Origin: Mumia sp. ZJ1417 | GTDB taxonomy: Bacteria; Actinomycetota; Actinomycetes; Propionibacteriales; Nocardioidaceae | NCBI RefSeq assembly: GCF_014127285.1 | Contig: NZ_CP059901.1 | Coordinates: 2,666,001 to 2,730,000, forward strand | Length of the DNA stretch: 64,000 bases | Direction: 5' to 3' | Part shown: piece after piece, positions 9,011 to 19,154 of the stretch | How positions within the stretch are numbered: position 1 is the stretch's first letter | Layout of the letters: each line of letters opens with the position of its first letter | Program-made: the position numbers and the translations under genes | Notes under the pieces: generated by a model | What the model saw: the letters and a program-made list of their open reading frames with translations, nothing else | Databases searched by the model: none | Told to the model about the DNA's origin: nothing

Positions 9011-10494
9011 GCCCCGACGCCGCCGTGCGCCGCGCCGCGCATCGGGTGGTTCTCGGCGCCTTCGAGGGCCCCGACGTCCCAGCCTGGCTGCCCGGGCTGG
9101 TCGAGGACGGGTTGGGCGGGATCTGCCTGTACGGCAACAACCTGACCGCCGACCCGGCCGACGCGCTCACCCTCGCCCGCGAGGTCAGCGCCCTCTCCCC
9201 TGCTCTGACCCTCGCGCTGGACGAGGAGGGCGGCGACGTCACGCGCCTGCACTACGCCACTGGCAGCCCGTACCCGGGCAACGCCGTGCTCGGCCGGTAC
9301 GACGACCCCGCCACCACCGACGCCGTGGCCGCGGCGATCGGCGCCACGCTGAAGAGCGCCGGCATCTGGCTCAACCTCGCCCCCGACGCGGACATCAACT
9401 CCAACCCGCGCAACCCCGTCATCGGCACGCGCAGCTTCGGTGACACCCCGGATCTCGTCGCGCGGCACACCGCCGCGTGGGTCGGCGGGCTCCAGGAGCA
9501 GGGCGTCGCGGCGTGCGTCAAACACTTCCCCGGCCACGGCGACACCGAGGCTGACTCGCACCTCGCGCTCCCCCGGGTCGACGCCGACCTGGAGACGCTG
9601 CGCGCACGCGAGCTCGTGCCGTTCGTCGCGGCGATCGAGGCTGGTGCCGCCACGATCATGACCTCGCACATCGTGCTGCCGGCCCTCGACGCAGACCGCC
9701 CCGCGACTCTGAGCCACGCGATCCTCACGGGGCTGCTGCGCGACGAACTCGGCTTCGACGGCGTGATCGTCACCGACGCGCTCGACATGGCAGGAGCGAG
9801 CGCGACGATCGGCATCCCTGCCGCGGCGGTCGCCTCGCTCGCCGCGGGAGCCGATCTGCTGTGCATCGGCCCGTCGCTGAGAGGCCGCGGACCTGACGAC
9901 GTACGGGACGTCGTCGCCGCGATCGTCGCCGCGGTGGCGTCCGGCGACCTGTCCGCCGCGCGGCTGCACGACGCTGCCGCCCGTGTCGACGCCCTCGCCG
10001 CCTCGTACGGGACCGACGTCGTCCCCGCAGATCCCGCCGTCGTCGACCGCGGGCTGACGCTCGGCGGTACGGCGGCTGCTGCCGTCCTCGACGAGATCGG
10101 TACCTTTCGTCCCGGCACGCCGCTGGTCGTCCGGCTCGAGACCGGCGCCAACATGGCCGTCGGCGGCGCTGCCTGGGGAGACCTGGGGATCGACGCGACG
10201 ACGCTCGTGCCGGGTGCGGACGGCGGCCTCGACGTCGCGGAGGTCGCCTCGTACGACGGGCCGGTCATCGTGGTGGCTCGCTCAGCCGCCGCCGACGACC
10301 GCGCGTGGACCTGGCTGCGCTCCCTCGTGGAGCAGCGACCCGACACTCTCGTCGTCGAGCTCGGGTGGCCCTCACCCGAGGTCATGACACTCCCCCGCGT
10401 CGTCCGCGGGTGGGGTGCATCGGCGACGGTGTCACGGGTCGTGGGTACGGCGATCGCGTCCGCGCTCGCCGAGTCGACCGGAGAGGAACGATGA
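9007..10494 (+). CDS. nagZ: Glycoside hydrolase family 3 beta-N-acetylhexosaminidase (NagZ-like)
   Basis: A 495-residue cytosolic enzyme without a signal peptide, expected to release N-acetylglucosamine from imported chito-oligosaccharides or muropeptide sugars. Diagnostic: KHFPGHGDT at residues 172-180 followed by DSH, the His/Asp dyad loop specific for GH3 N-acetylglucosaminidases, and the nucleophile Asp257 in VIVTDALDMAG. A C-terminal extension of about 150 residues goes beyond the minimal NagZ barrel. The ATG at 9007 overlaps the permease stop. The open frame extends upstream of this point but there it is only an antiphase reading of the permease. The stop overlaps the next ATG, so the genes are co-translated. 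Confidence 0.9.
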   Translation: MSPDAAVRRAAHRVVLGAFEGPDVPAWLPGLVEDGLGGICLYGNNLTADPADALTLAREVSALSPALTLALDEEGGDVTRLHYATGSPYPGNAVLGRYDDPATTDAVAAAIGATLKSAGIWLNLAPDADINSNPRNPVIGTRSFGDTPDLVARHTAAWVGGLQEQGVAACVKHFPGHGDTEADSHLALPRVDADLETLRARELVPFVAAIEAGAATIMTSHIVLPALDADRPATLSHAILTGLLRDELGFDGVIVTDALDMAGASATIGIPAAAVASLAAGADLLCIGPSLRGRGPDDVRDVVAAIVAAVASGDLSAARLHDAAARVDALAASYGTDVVPADPAVVDRGLTLGGTAAAAVLDEIGTFRPGTPLVVRLETGANMAVGGAAWGDLGIDATTLVPGADGGLDVAEVASYDGPVIVVARSAAADDRAWTWLRSLVEQRPDTLVVELGWPSPEVMTLPRVVRGWGASATVSRVVGTAIASALAESTGEER

Positions 10495-11465
10495 CCGCCG
10501 TCAGGATCGGGCTCGACATCGGCGGCACCAAGGTCCACGGGATCGCCGCAGACGTGACGCGCCCCGGAGAGGTCCTCGCCGACGTGCGGATGCCGACCGT
10601 CGTCGGCCCTGCGGGTGTCGTCGCGACCTCGCTGGAGGTCGTGAAGCACCTCGTCGAGGCGCTTCCGGCTGGGACGACGCTGGCCGCCGTCGGTGCCGGC
10701 ATCCCGGGGGCGGTCGACGCTGCCGGCGTCCTCACCAACGCGGTCAACCTCGACATCGATGCAGCATTTGACCTGCGCGGCGCCCTGACGAGCGCGCTGT
10801 CGGTGCCGGTCACGGTGAACAACGACGTCAACGCCGCCGCCCGCGGGGTCGCCACGTGGCTCTCCGAGCAGGGGCAGCCTGATGACGTTGCACTCATCTC
10901 GGTCGGCACCGGGCTCGCTGCCGGCTTCGTGCTGGACGGGCGCCTGCGCCGCGGAGCGTACGGGGTGGTCGGCGAGGTCGGGCACCTCTCCGTCGTGGAA
11001 GACGGGCCCCGGTGCACGTGCGGGCAGCACGGATGCCTCGAGCTGTACGCGTCGGGCCGCGGGCTCGCCCGCCAGTGGCCGTACGGCGGTCCCGGCCCGC
11101 AGCCGGCTGCGCTGTTCGACGCCGCCGACGCGGGAGACGAGCGCGCGCTCGCGATCCGTGACTCGTTCGTGCACTGGCTCAGTGAGGCGATCCGCATCGT
11201 CACCCTGAGCGTCGACCCCGCGCACGTCGTCCTCGCCGGTGGCGTGATGCGGCTCGGCGCACGGGTCATGGAACCGTTGTTCGCCCAGCTCGACGCCACC
11301 GAGGGCGTGTCGCCGTTCGTCGCGAGCCTGCGGCTGCGCGACCGGACGACCGCGCTGCCGCAGGCCTACCCTGCCGCCGCGCTCGGGGCTGCCGAGCTGG
11401 CCGCGCCCGAGGGTGCGTCCGAGGGTGCGTCCGACGAGGAAGGACTGTCGTCGTGGAGGTCGTGA
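10491..11465 (+). CDS. ROK-family sugar kinase, probable N-acetylglucosamine kinase
   Basis: A 324-residue kinase without a DNA-binding domain. Motifs: the phosphate loop LDIGGTKVHG near residue 8, the catalytic Asp in NNDVNAAA, ExGH as GEVGH, and the zinc site CTCGQHGCLE. It probably phosphorylates N-acetylglucosamine freed by the upstream glycosidase. Glucokinase activity cannot be excluded. ATG 10491 overlaps the glycosidase stop, and the last 13 nt overlap nagB. The C-terminal tail repeats EGAS twice and is low complexity. Confidence 0.85.
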   Translation: MTAVRIGLDIGGTKVHGIAADVTRPGEVLADVRMPTVVGPAGVVATSLEVVKHLVEALPAGTTLAAVGAGIPGAVDAAGVLTNAVNLDIDAAFDLRGALTSALSVPVTVNNDVNAAARGVATWLSEQGQPDDVALISVGTGLAAGFVLDGRLRRGAYGVVGEVGHLSVVEDGPRCTCGQHGCLELYASGRGLARQWPYGGPGPQPAALFDAADAGDERALAIRDSFVHWLSEAIRIVTLSVDPAHVVLAGGVMRLGARVMEPLFAQLDATEGVSPFVASLRLRDRTTALPQAYPAAALGAAELAAPEGASEGASDEEGLSSWRS

Positions 11466-12232
11466 TCTGCGCGTCCGCCGAGGAGATCGGCCAGCACGTC
11501 GCGGACGTGTACGAGGCTGTGCTTCGCGGCCCCGCGCCCGTGCTCGGGCTGGCGACCGGCTCCTCGCCGCTGGCCGCCTACCAGGAGATGATCCGGCGGC
11601 ACCGCGAGCACGGGCTGTCGTTTGCGCACGCGACGGCGTTCCTGCTCGACGAGTACGTCGGACTGCCTGCGTCGCACCCGGAGTCGTACGCCGCGGTGAT
11701 CCGGCGGGAGCTGACCGAGCACGTCGACCTCTACCCGGCGCAGGTGCACTCTCCGCACGGCGAGGCATCCGACCTTGCTGCCGAGTGCTCCCGCTACGAC
11801 GCGGCGATCGCGGCCTCGGGCGGCATCGACGTGCAGCTGCTCGGGATCGGGACCGACGGTCACATCGGGTTCAACGAACCCATGTCGTCGCTGGCGTCAC
11901 GCACCCGGCCCAAAACGCTGACGGAGCAGACCCGCCAGGACAACGCGCGCTTCTTCGCCTCCGTCGACGAGGTGCCGACCCATGTGCTGACCCAGGGCCT
12001 CGGCACCATCCGCGAGGCGCGCCACCTCGTGCTGGTCGCGACCGGCGAGGGCAAGGCCGACGCGATTGCGGCCGCGGTCGAGGGGCCGTTGTCGGCGCGC
12101 TGCCCCGCGTCGATCCTCCAGTGGCACCCGCACGCGACCGTGTTCGTGGACGACGCGGCGGCGTCGCGCCTGGACTTCGCGGACTACTACCGGCACACGT
12201 TCGCGCGCAAGCCCGCCTGGCAGGGCTTCTGA
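11453..12232 (+). CDS. nagB: Glucosamine-6-phosphate deaminase
   Basis: Converts glucosamine 6-phosphate to fructose 6-phosphate and ammonia, feeding amino sugars into glycolysis. 259 residues, the usual size. Seen: LGLATGSSPLAAYQ phosphate-binding loop, LDEYVGL, GIGTDGHIGFNEP catalytic loop and TQGLGTI. The GTG start is preceded by AGGAAGGA, and the gene overlaps the end of the kinase gene by 13 nt. No nagA (N-acetylglucosamine-6-phosphate deacetylase) is present, although the pathway needs one between kinase and deaminase; it must lie outside the window. Confidence 0.95.
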   Translation: MEVVICASAEEIGQHVADVYEAVLRGPAPVLGLATGSSPLAAYQEMIRRHREHGLSFAHATAFLLDEYVGLPASHPESYAAVIRRELTEHVDLYPAQVHSPHGEASDLAAECSRYDAAIAASGGIDVQLLGIGTDGHIGFNEPMSSLASRTRPKTLTEQTRQDNARFFASVDEVPTHVLTQGLGTIREARHLVLVATGEGKADAIAAAVEGPLSARCPASILQWHPHATVFVDDAAASRLDFADYYRHTFARKPAWQGF

Positions 12233-12233
12233 G

Positions 12234-12320
12234 GGTCCCGTCCCGTCCGCGATTCGGGCAGTTCTCCACCGAACCCGGTCGCAGGTTCGGTGGAGAACCG
12301 CCCGAATCGGGGACGGGACC
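12234..12320. terminator. Long imperfect palindrome, bidirectional terminator between nagB and msiK-like gene
   Basis: An 87-nt dyad fills the gap between two convergent stop codons (12232 and 12327). The inner arm GTTCTCCACCGAACC and its complement are perfect around an 8-nt loop. The outer blocks GATTCGGGC and GGTCCCGTC pair with small mismatches. There is no U-tract on either strand. Confidence 0.7.
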
Positions 12321-12326
12321 TCGGCC

Positions 12327-13400
<1,074 letters not shown>

Positions 13401-13562
13401 GACTGATACATCCCTTCAGCGGCAGGAACGGGCCGCACGATCCGAGTGAAGTGGAGACGACCCGGGTCCGGGTCTGCGCCTATTGTTGCCGAGGAGGACT
13501 TATCCGTCCATGGCGTGTGCGGAATCGTGACCGACCCGCACAAGGCTCGGCCGCCGCACGGG

Positions 13563-13568
13563 TAGTGT
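13563..13568 (+). promoter_or_regulatory. -10 element for leaderless PH-domain gene
   Basis: TAGTGT, 6 nt before the GTG start at 13575. The 174-bp divergent gap with msiK shows no other clear feature. Confidence 0.45.
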
Positions 13569-13574
13569 CGGCGC

Positions 13575-14066
13575 GTGGACTCCCTCTTCGACCCGCCTGC
13601 AGGTGCGTGGCAGCCGGTCTCGGTCAAGCTCCGTACGCTCCACCGGCTGATGCTCGTCCTCTGGATCACGATCCCCGCCGTGATCGCGTGCGTCGCCGTC
13701 GCCCTGCTCCTCCAGTGGTGGTGGCTCGTGGCGCTCATCGCGGTCGCCGCCGTCGCCGGGATCGTCTGGGGTTGGCTCTGGGCGGCACGCAACCAGGCCG
13801 CGTGGGGGTTCGCCGAGAACGCCGAGGACCTGTGGGTACGCCACGGTGTCGCGTGGCGGCGGATCGTCGCCGTCCCGTACGGGCGAGTCCAGTACGTCGA
13901 CGTGACTGCCGGCCCGATCGAGCGCTCCTACGGCATCGCGAAGGTCTCGCTGCACACGGCGTCGTCCAACACCTCGGCGGTGATCCCCGGGGTGACCGCC
14001 GACGACGCCGTCCGTCTGCGCGACCGCCTCACCGAGCTGGGCAAGACCCGTGGCTCCGGAATCTGA
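13575..14066 (+). CDS. Membrane protein with bacterial PH domain (YdbS-like)
   Basis: A 163-residue membrane protein of unknown role. Two close transmembrane helices (about 25-45 and 49-69) are followed by a bPH2/DUF304 domain (about 80-155) with the characteristic VPYGRVQYVDV segment. It is paired with the next gene, which overlaps its 3' end by 17 nt. The YdbS/YdbT pair has the same arrangement, and the two are expected to act as one membrane complex. The GTG start at 13575 sits 6 nt after a TAGTGT -10, suggesting a leaderless message. Confidence 0.85.
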   Translation: MDSLFDPPAGAWQPVSVKLRTLHRLMLVLWITIPAVIACVAVALLLQWWWLVALIAVAAVAGIVWGWLWAARNQAAWGFAENAEDLWVRHGVAWRRIVAVPYGRVQYVDVTAGPIERSYGIAKVSLHTASSNTSAVIPGVTADDAVRLRDRLTELGKTRGSGI

Positions 14067-15465
14067 GCCGCAGGCCGCCCCGTTCGAGCAGCCGCCGGCG
14101 GCACAAGGGCAGCGTACGCACCCGGCGAGCGCGTTCGTCCGGGTCTGGATCTGGGTCGCCGCGGGCCTGTTCGCCTTCGGCCGCGACGTCCTCGAGGGCG
14201 GCGGCGACCGCAGCCTGCTCTCGGTCCTGTGGGTCGGCCTGGCGCTCGTCGGCGTGGCGGCGCTGCTCGGGGTCGTGTTCGGCTACCTCTCGTGGCGCTT
14301 CACCCGCTACTTCATCGACGGCCGTGAGATCCGCATCGAGAGCGGCATCCTGACGCGCAAGTCACGGCGTGCCCCGTACGAGCGCATCCAGTCGGTCGAC
14401 ATCGCCGAGCCCTTCGCCGCCCGGATCTTCCGCCTGTGCGAGCTGCGCATCGAGCTCGCGGGCGGTGACGACTCGCGGCTCTCCCTGCAGTACCTGCGCC
14501 ACAGCGACGCCGACCGCCTGCGTCACCTCCTGCTCCAGCGCGCCTACGAGGCGGGCTCGCAGGCCGTCGGTGCTCCCGCGCCGAGCCAGACAGCCGAGGG
14601 CGAGCCGGGCCAGCCCGACGGCGGCGTCGCGGTGCAAGGACCGCACGTCGATCTCTCACCTCCGATCCTCGTCGTCCGCCCGGTGCGGCTGGTGGTGGCG
14701 ACCCTGCTGTCGGCGGAGTTCCTCACGCCCGCGGCGTTCATGCTCGTCCTGCTCGTCGTCGGCCTCGTGTTCCCCGGGTTCGTGATCGTCGGCCTGCTGC
14801 CGTTCCTGTTCTGGGCCGGGCAGGTGATCATGTCGCGCGTGATCGCCCAGTGGGATTTCACGCTGCGACGCGCACCCACCGGGCTCCACGTGACGCGCGG
14901 CCTGCTGTCGCGGATCTCGCAGACGATCCCGTACGACCGGGTGCAGGCCGTCGTCGTGCACCAGGCCGCGCTGTGGCGCCCGCTGCACCTCGAGCGCGCC
15001 GACGTCACCGTGGCCGGTGCGTCACGCGACACCGACGGCGGAGGCAGCAGCGCGACGCTCGTTCCCGTGGCGACGCCGCAGGAGGTCCGGATGGTGCTGG
15101 GCGAGCTGTTCGCCGACGTCGATCCCGAGACGGTCCCGCGGGCTCGCGCTCCGAGACGCTCGCGGCTGTTCGCGCCGATCGGGTGGCGCTTCCGGTCCGC
15201 AGGGTCCGACGCGCACGCGTTCGTCGCCGACCGCGGATGGGTGACGCACCGTACGGACGTCGTCCCGCACGCCAAGACGCAGTCCGTCGTGATCACCCAG
15301 GGTCCGCTCCAGCGGTGGCGCGGCGTGGCCGACCTGACCGTGCACACGCCGGACGGCCCGGTCGAGGCGATGGGGCGCTCCCTGGCCTCGGCGGACGTAC
15401 GCGGGCTGGCCGAGAAGCAGCTGGCCCTGGCGCGCGAGGCACGCGAGGCTCTCGGGGAGAGCTGA
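14050..15465 (+). CDS. Multi-domain bacterial PH-domain membrane protein (YdbT-like)
   Basis: A 471-residue membrane protein. Order: basic/proline-rich N-terminus, two helices (about 32-50 and 58-82), PH domain 1 (about 85-165, with APYERIQSVDI), a variable linker, two helices (about 215-265), PH domain 2 (about 275-360, with IPYDRVQAVVV) and PH domain 3 (about 380-465, with VPHAKTQSVVI). The repeated P-Y/H-x-R/K-x-Q pattern shows three copies of the same domain. GTG start overlaps the previous gene. Function is not established; the family has been linked loosely to envelope stress or export of cell-surface molecules. Confidence 0.85.
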   Translation: MAPESEPQAAPFEQPPAAQGQRTHPASAFVRVWIWVAAGLFAFGRDVLEGGGDRSLLSVLWVGLALVGVAALLGVVFGYLSWRFTRYFIDGREIRIESGILTRKSRRAPYERIQSVDIAEPFAARIFRLCELRIELAGGDDSRLSLQYLRHSDADRLRHLLLQRAYEAGSQAVGAPAPSQTAEGEPGQPDGGVAVQGPHVDLSPPILVVRPVRLVVATLLSAEFLTPAAFMLVLLVVGLVFPGFVIVGLLPFLFWAGQVIMSRVIAQWDFTLRRAPTGLHVTRGLLSRISQTIPYDRVQAVVVHQAALWRPLHLERADVTVAGASRDTDGGGSSATLVPVATPQEVRMVLGELFADVDPETVPRARAPRRSRLFAPIGWRFRSAGSDAHAFVADRGWVTHRTDVVPHAKTQSVVITQGPLQRWRGVADLTVHTPDGPVEAMGRSLASADVRGLAEKQLALAREAREALGES

Positions 15466-15492
15466 CGGCCGCCGCCGGTATCGTGCTGCGGT

Positions 15493-16698
15493 ATGAGCGG
15501 CAGCCTGGTCCTGCGCAACGGTCGCTTCCGCGATCCCGAGAGCGGCTCGGTCGTCGAGGGCGACCTCCTCGTCGAGAGGGGTGTCATCGAAGAGATCGGG
15601 AGCGTCGGGGCGACCGAGGCACCGGCGCTCGACCTCGGCGGAGCCACGGTCGTGCCCGGGTTCTTGGACGCCCACTTCCACGCGTTCAGCACGTGCATGG
15701 GTGGGCTCGAGCTCGAACGCCGCGCGCTGAGCTTCGTCGCGATCAATGCGACGAGACGCCTCGGTGCGGCCCTCGCACGCGGGTTCACCACGGTCCGCGA
15801 CGTGGCCGGCGGTGACGCCGGCCTCGCGCAGGCGCTCGATCAGCAGCTGGTCGCCGCTCCTCGCTACCTTTACAGCGGGCCGGCGCTCAGTCAGACCGGC
15901 GGTCACGGCGACCCCCGTCCGGCGGACCTCGACGTGTGCTTCCACGAGGGCCACATGAACGAGATCGTGGACGGGGTCGACGACCTCCGCCGCGCCGTCC
16001 GGCGGCGTTTCCAGCAGGGTGCCCACGTCATCAAGATCATGACGTCGGGCGGCGTCGTGTCACCGGTCGACCCGATCCGTATCCCCCAGTACTCGGCGGA
16101 GGAGATCGCCGCGGTCGTAGACGAGGCAACCCGGCGCGGCAGCTATGTCGCCGCGCACTCTTACTCGAGCGAGGCCGTCATCCACTCGGTCACCCACGGC
16201 GTCCGCTCGATCGAGCACGGCAACCTCATCGACTCCGCCGCGGCACGGACGATGGCCGAGCACGGCGCCTATCTCGTTCCGACCCTGGTCGCGTACGACT
16301 CCATGGCCCGACGCGCCGACGAGGTCGGGCTGTCGCCCGTGGGTCGCGCCAAGAACGCCGAGGTGCTCGGCTCGGGCAAGGACGCCATCACGCTGGCCAC
16401 CGAGGCTGGTGTCCCGGTCGGGTTCGGCAGCGACCTGATGGGCGACCTCGAGAACGACCAGCTGCGCGGTCTGCAGCTGCAGGCCGAGGTGCAGACGCCC
16501 GAGGCCCTGCTGCGCTCGCTCACAACGGTCAACGCCGCGCTGTTCCGGCGGCCGGAGCTCGGTCGGCTCGCGGTGGGCTCGCCGGCGGACCTCGTCGCCC
16601 TGGCCGCCGACCCGATGGACGACGTCGAAGTGCTGTGGGACGAGTCGCGTCCGCGGACCGTCGTACGGGCCGGTGTCCCGGTGGGCCTCTCCGCCTAG
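15493..16698 (+). CDS. Metal-dependent amidohydrolase (imidazolonepropionase/prolidase-like)
   Basis: A 401-residue cytosolic hydrolase of the amidohydrolase superfamily. Metal ligands are visible: HFH near residue 56-58, a lysine in HVIKIMTSGG, His in AHSYSS, His in SIEHGN and Asp in GFGSDLMG. The layout matches the Xaa-Pro dipeptidase/imidazolonepropionase-like clade more than NagA, so it is not the missing deacetylase of the amino-sugar locus. It converges on dusB with a single base between the stop codons. TATCGT lies 8 nt before the ATG. Substrate unknown. Confidence 0.85.
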   Translation: MSGSLVLRNGRFRDPESGSVVEGDLLVERGVIEEIGSVGATEAPALDLGGATVVPGFLDAHFHAFSTCMGGLELERRALSFVAINATRRLGAALARGFTTVRDVAGGDAGLAQALDQQLVAAPRYLYSGPALSQTGGHGDPRPADLDVCFHEGHMNEIVDGVDDLRRAVRRRFQQGAHVIKIMTSGGVVSPVDPIRIPQYSAEEIAAVVDEATRRGSYVAAHSYSSEAVIHSVTHGVRSIEHGNLIDSAAARTMAEHGAYLVPTLVAYDSMARRADEVGLSPVGRAKNAEVLGSGKDAITLATEAGVPVGFGSDLMGDLENDQLRGLQLQAEVQTPEALLRSLTTVNAALFRRPELGRLAVGSPADLVALAADPMDDVEVLWDESRPRTVVRAGVPVGLSA

Positions 16699-16699
16699 C

Positions 16700-17842
16700 T
16701 CAACCGCCGGAGGTGGCGTCCTCGGCCGCGGGATCGATGCGGCTGACCTCGCGCGAGGTCAACCACCCGTCCGGCAGCGCGACGCGCTTGGGGTTGCCCT
16801 GACGGCCGCGTGGCTTGCCGAGCTCACCGATCGGGTACGGCTCGTTGTGATCAAGGTCGGCCAGCAGCGCGTCCAGGTCGGCCAGCGAGCTGATCGTCGC
16901 CAGCGCGTGTCGCATCTGCCCACCGGCACGGAAGCCCTTGAGGTACCACGCGACGTGCTTGCGGAACTCGATGCAGCCCCGCTCCTCCCCCATGTCCGCC
17001 GCGAGCAGCTCGGCATGCCGGCGCATCCAGGCGGCCACCTCACCGAGGCTCGGCATCGCCGTCTCCTGCTCACCGGCGAACGCGGCCGCCAGGTCGCGGA
17101 ACAGCCACGGGCGCCCCAGGCAGCCGCGTCCGACCACGACGCCGTCGGCGCCGGTCTGCTCGATCATCGCGAGGGCGTCGGAGGCTTCCCAGATGTCGCC
17201 GTTGCCGAGGACGGGGATGTCGACGGCCTGCTTGAGGGTCGCGATCGCATCCCAGTCGGCCTGACCGGAGTAGTGCTGCGCCGCCGTACGCCCGTGCAGC
17301 GCGATCGCGGCACACCCCGCGTCCTGCGCGATGCGCCCTGCATCGAGGTACGTGAGGTGGTCGTCGTCGATGCCCTTGCGGGTCTTCATCGTGACCGGGA
17401 CCCCGTACGGGCTCGCCGCGCGCACCGCCTCGGTGAGGATCTCGCCGAGCAGCGTCGCCTTCCACGGCAGCGCCGCTCCCCCGCCCTTGCGGGTCACCTT
17501 CGGGACGGGACAGCCGAAGTTGAGGTCGACGTGGCCGACGCCGTGCTCCTCGCAGAGGATCTGCACCGCCTTGCCGATGTAGACGGGGTCGATCCCGTAC
17601 AGCTGCACCGACCGCACCGTCTCGGCCTCGGCGAAGCTGAGCATCCGCAGGCTGATCGGGTCGCCCTCGACGATCCCGCGCGACGTGATCATCTCGCAGA
17701 CGTAGAGCCCGGCGCCCTGCTCGGCGCACAGCTGCCGGAACGCCGCGTTGGTGACGCCTGCCATCGGCGCGAGCACGACCGGCGTCGCGACCTCGAGGGT
17801 GCCGAGGCGCAGCGGCGGGCGTACGGGGGCGGTGGTGGGCAT
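16700..17842 (-). CDS. dusB: tRNA-dihydrouridine synthase (DusB type)
   Basis: Flavoenzyme that reduces specific uridines in tRNA D-loops. 380 residues from the ATG at 17842. Seen: LAPMAGVTNAAFR FMN-binding start, catalytic Cys in NFGCPVPKVTRKGGG, the flavin-phosphate region MKTRKG, LHGRTAAQHYSG and GNGDI, followed by the helical tRNA-binding domain (about 260-360). An in-frame TTG 27 nt upstream (17869) is possible, but the ATG has GGGAG upstream and a GAGAAT hexamer 7 nt before it. Downstream of alaA on the same strand. Confidence 0.95.
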   Translation of the reverse strand: MPTTAPVRPPLRLGTLEVATPVVLAPMAGVTNAAFRQLCAEQGAGLYVCEMITSRGIVEGDPISLRMLSFAEAETVRSVQLYGIDPVYIGKAVQILCEEHGVGHVDLNFGCPVPKVTRKGGGAALPWKATLLGEILTEAVRAASPYGVPVTMKTRKGIDDDHLTYLDAGRIAQDAGCAAIALHGRTAAQHYSGQADWDAIATLKQAVDIPVLGNGDIWEASDALAMIEQTGADGVVVGRGCLGRPWLFRDLAAAFAGEQETAMPSLGEVAAWMRRHAELLAADMGEERGCIEFRKHVAWYLKGFRAGGQMRHALATISSLADLDALLADLDHNEPYPIGELGKPRGRQGNPKRVALPDGWLTSREVSRIDPAAEDATSGG

Positions 17843-17920
17843 GGCGTCCATTCTCCCAGGCGCGTGCAACCGCGCGCACAGGCGCCGCGTCGGGGCGTGG
17901 CGAGGGCGGCGGCGCGGGAC

Positions 17921-19132
17921 TCAGGCGGCGTACGTCTCCAGGAACGTCGCGATGCGGCCGATCGCGTCCTCGAGGTCCTCCACGCGCGGCAGCGTGACGA
18001 GGCGGAAGTGGTCCGGGGTCGGCCAGTTAAAGCCCGTCCCCTGCACGATGAGCAGCTTCTGCTCCCGCAGCAGCTCGTACGCGAACTTCTCGTCGTCGAC
18101 GATCGGATAGACCTCGGGGTCGAGCCTCGGGAACATGTACAGCGCTCCCTTCGGCTTCACGCAGGTCACCCCCGGGATCGCCGTGAGCAGCTCGTACGCC
18201 CGGTTGCGCTGCTCGAGCAGCCGACCGCCCGGCAGCAGCAGGTCGTTGATCGACTGCCGTCCCCCGAGCGCCGTCGCGATCGCGTACTGCGAGGGGACGT
18301 TGGGGCACAGCCGCATGTTCGCGAGCATGTTGAGGCCCTCGACGTACGAGCGCGCGTGGTGCTTGGGGCCCGACAGGATCATCCAGCCGCTACGGAAGCC
18401 CGCGACCCGGTAGGCCTTGGAGAGGCCGTTGAACGTCACGCACAGGAGGTCCTCGGCGAGCGAGGCCACGCAGGTGTGCTCGGCGTCGTCGTACAGGATC
18501 TTGTCGTAGATCTCGTCGGCGTAGACGATCAAGTTGTTCTCGCGCGCCACCTGCACGAGGTCGCGCAGCACCTCGGGCGAGTACACCGCACCCGTCGGGT
18601 TGTTGGGGTTGATGATGACGATCGCCTTCGTCCGGTCGGTGACCTTGGCGCGGACGTCGTCGATGTCGGGGTTCCAGTCGGAAGCCTCGTCGCAGCGGTA
18701 GTGCACCGCCGTGCCTCCCGCGAGGCTGACCGCAGCCGTCCACAGCGGGTAGTCCGGCATCGGCACGAGCACCTCGTCGCCGTCGTCGAGCAGCGCCTGC
18801 ATCGCCATGACGATGAGCTCGGAGACGCCGTTGCCGAGATAGACGTCGTCGACGTCGATGCCGGGCACGCGCTCCTCGTAGTGCTGCACGACCGCGCGGC
18901 GCGCCGGCAGCAGCCCCTGCGAGTCGCTGTAGCCCTGGGCCTGGTGGAGGTTGGCGATGATGTCGACGAGGATCTCCTCGGGAGCCTCGAAGCCGAACGG
19001 TGCCGGGTTGCCGATGTTGAGCTTGAGGATGCGGTGGCCCTCGTCCTCGAGACGCCTGGCCTCTTCCAGCACCGGACCCCTGATGTCGTACAGGACGTCC
19101 GCCAGCTTCGTCGACTGCATCACCTCACGCAT
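17921..19132 (-). CDS. alaA: Alanine-synthesising PLP aminotransferase (AlaA-like)
   Basis: Class I/II aminotransferase making alanine from pyruvate and glutamate. The 403-residue protein follows E. coli AlaA closely along its whole length: YDIRGPVL...EARRLE, KLNIGNPAPFGFEAPEEILV, INPNNPTGAVYS, and the PLP lysine in FNGLSKAYRVAGFRSGW. ATG 19132 is preferred because CATGCT stands 6 nt upstream in -10 position; an ATG 12 nt later is the alternative. Alanine links this gene to the pyruvate and branched-chain amino acid genes later in the window, though it is not in their operons. Confidence 0.93.
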   Translation of the reverse strand: MREVMQSTKLADVLYDIRGPVLEEARRLEDEGHRILKLNIGNPAPFGFEAPEEILVDIIANLHQAQGYSDSQGLLPARRAVVQHYEERVPGIDVDDVYLGNGVSELIVMAMQALLDDGDEVLVPMPDYPLWTAAVSLAGGTAVHYRCDEASDWNPDIDDVRAKVTDRTKAIVIINPNNPTGAVYSPEVLRDLVQVARENNLIVYADEIYDKILYDDAEHTCVASLAEDLLCVTFNGLSKAYRVAGFRSGWMILSGPKHHARSYVEGLNMLANMRLCPNVPSQYAIATALGGRQSINDLLLPGGRLLEQRNRAYELLTAIPGVTCVKPKGALYMFPRLDPEVYPIVDDEKFAYELLREQKLLIVQGTGFNWPTPDHFRLVTLPRVEDLEDAIGRIATFLETYAA

Positions 19133-19154
19133 GCACCAAGCATGCCAGCGTGAC

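Noticed and set aside
15493-16698. Amidohydrolase as the missing NagA
   Set aside because: Motif order and sequence fit the imidazolonepropionase/prolidase-like clade; not in the amino-sugar operon.
16673-19153. 826-codon open frame opposite dusB and alaA
   Set aside because: Spans two clearly coding genes antisense; low-complexity Arg/Asp/Val/Leu composition typical of shadow frames.
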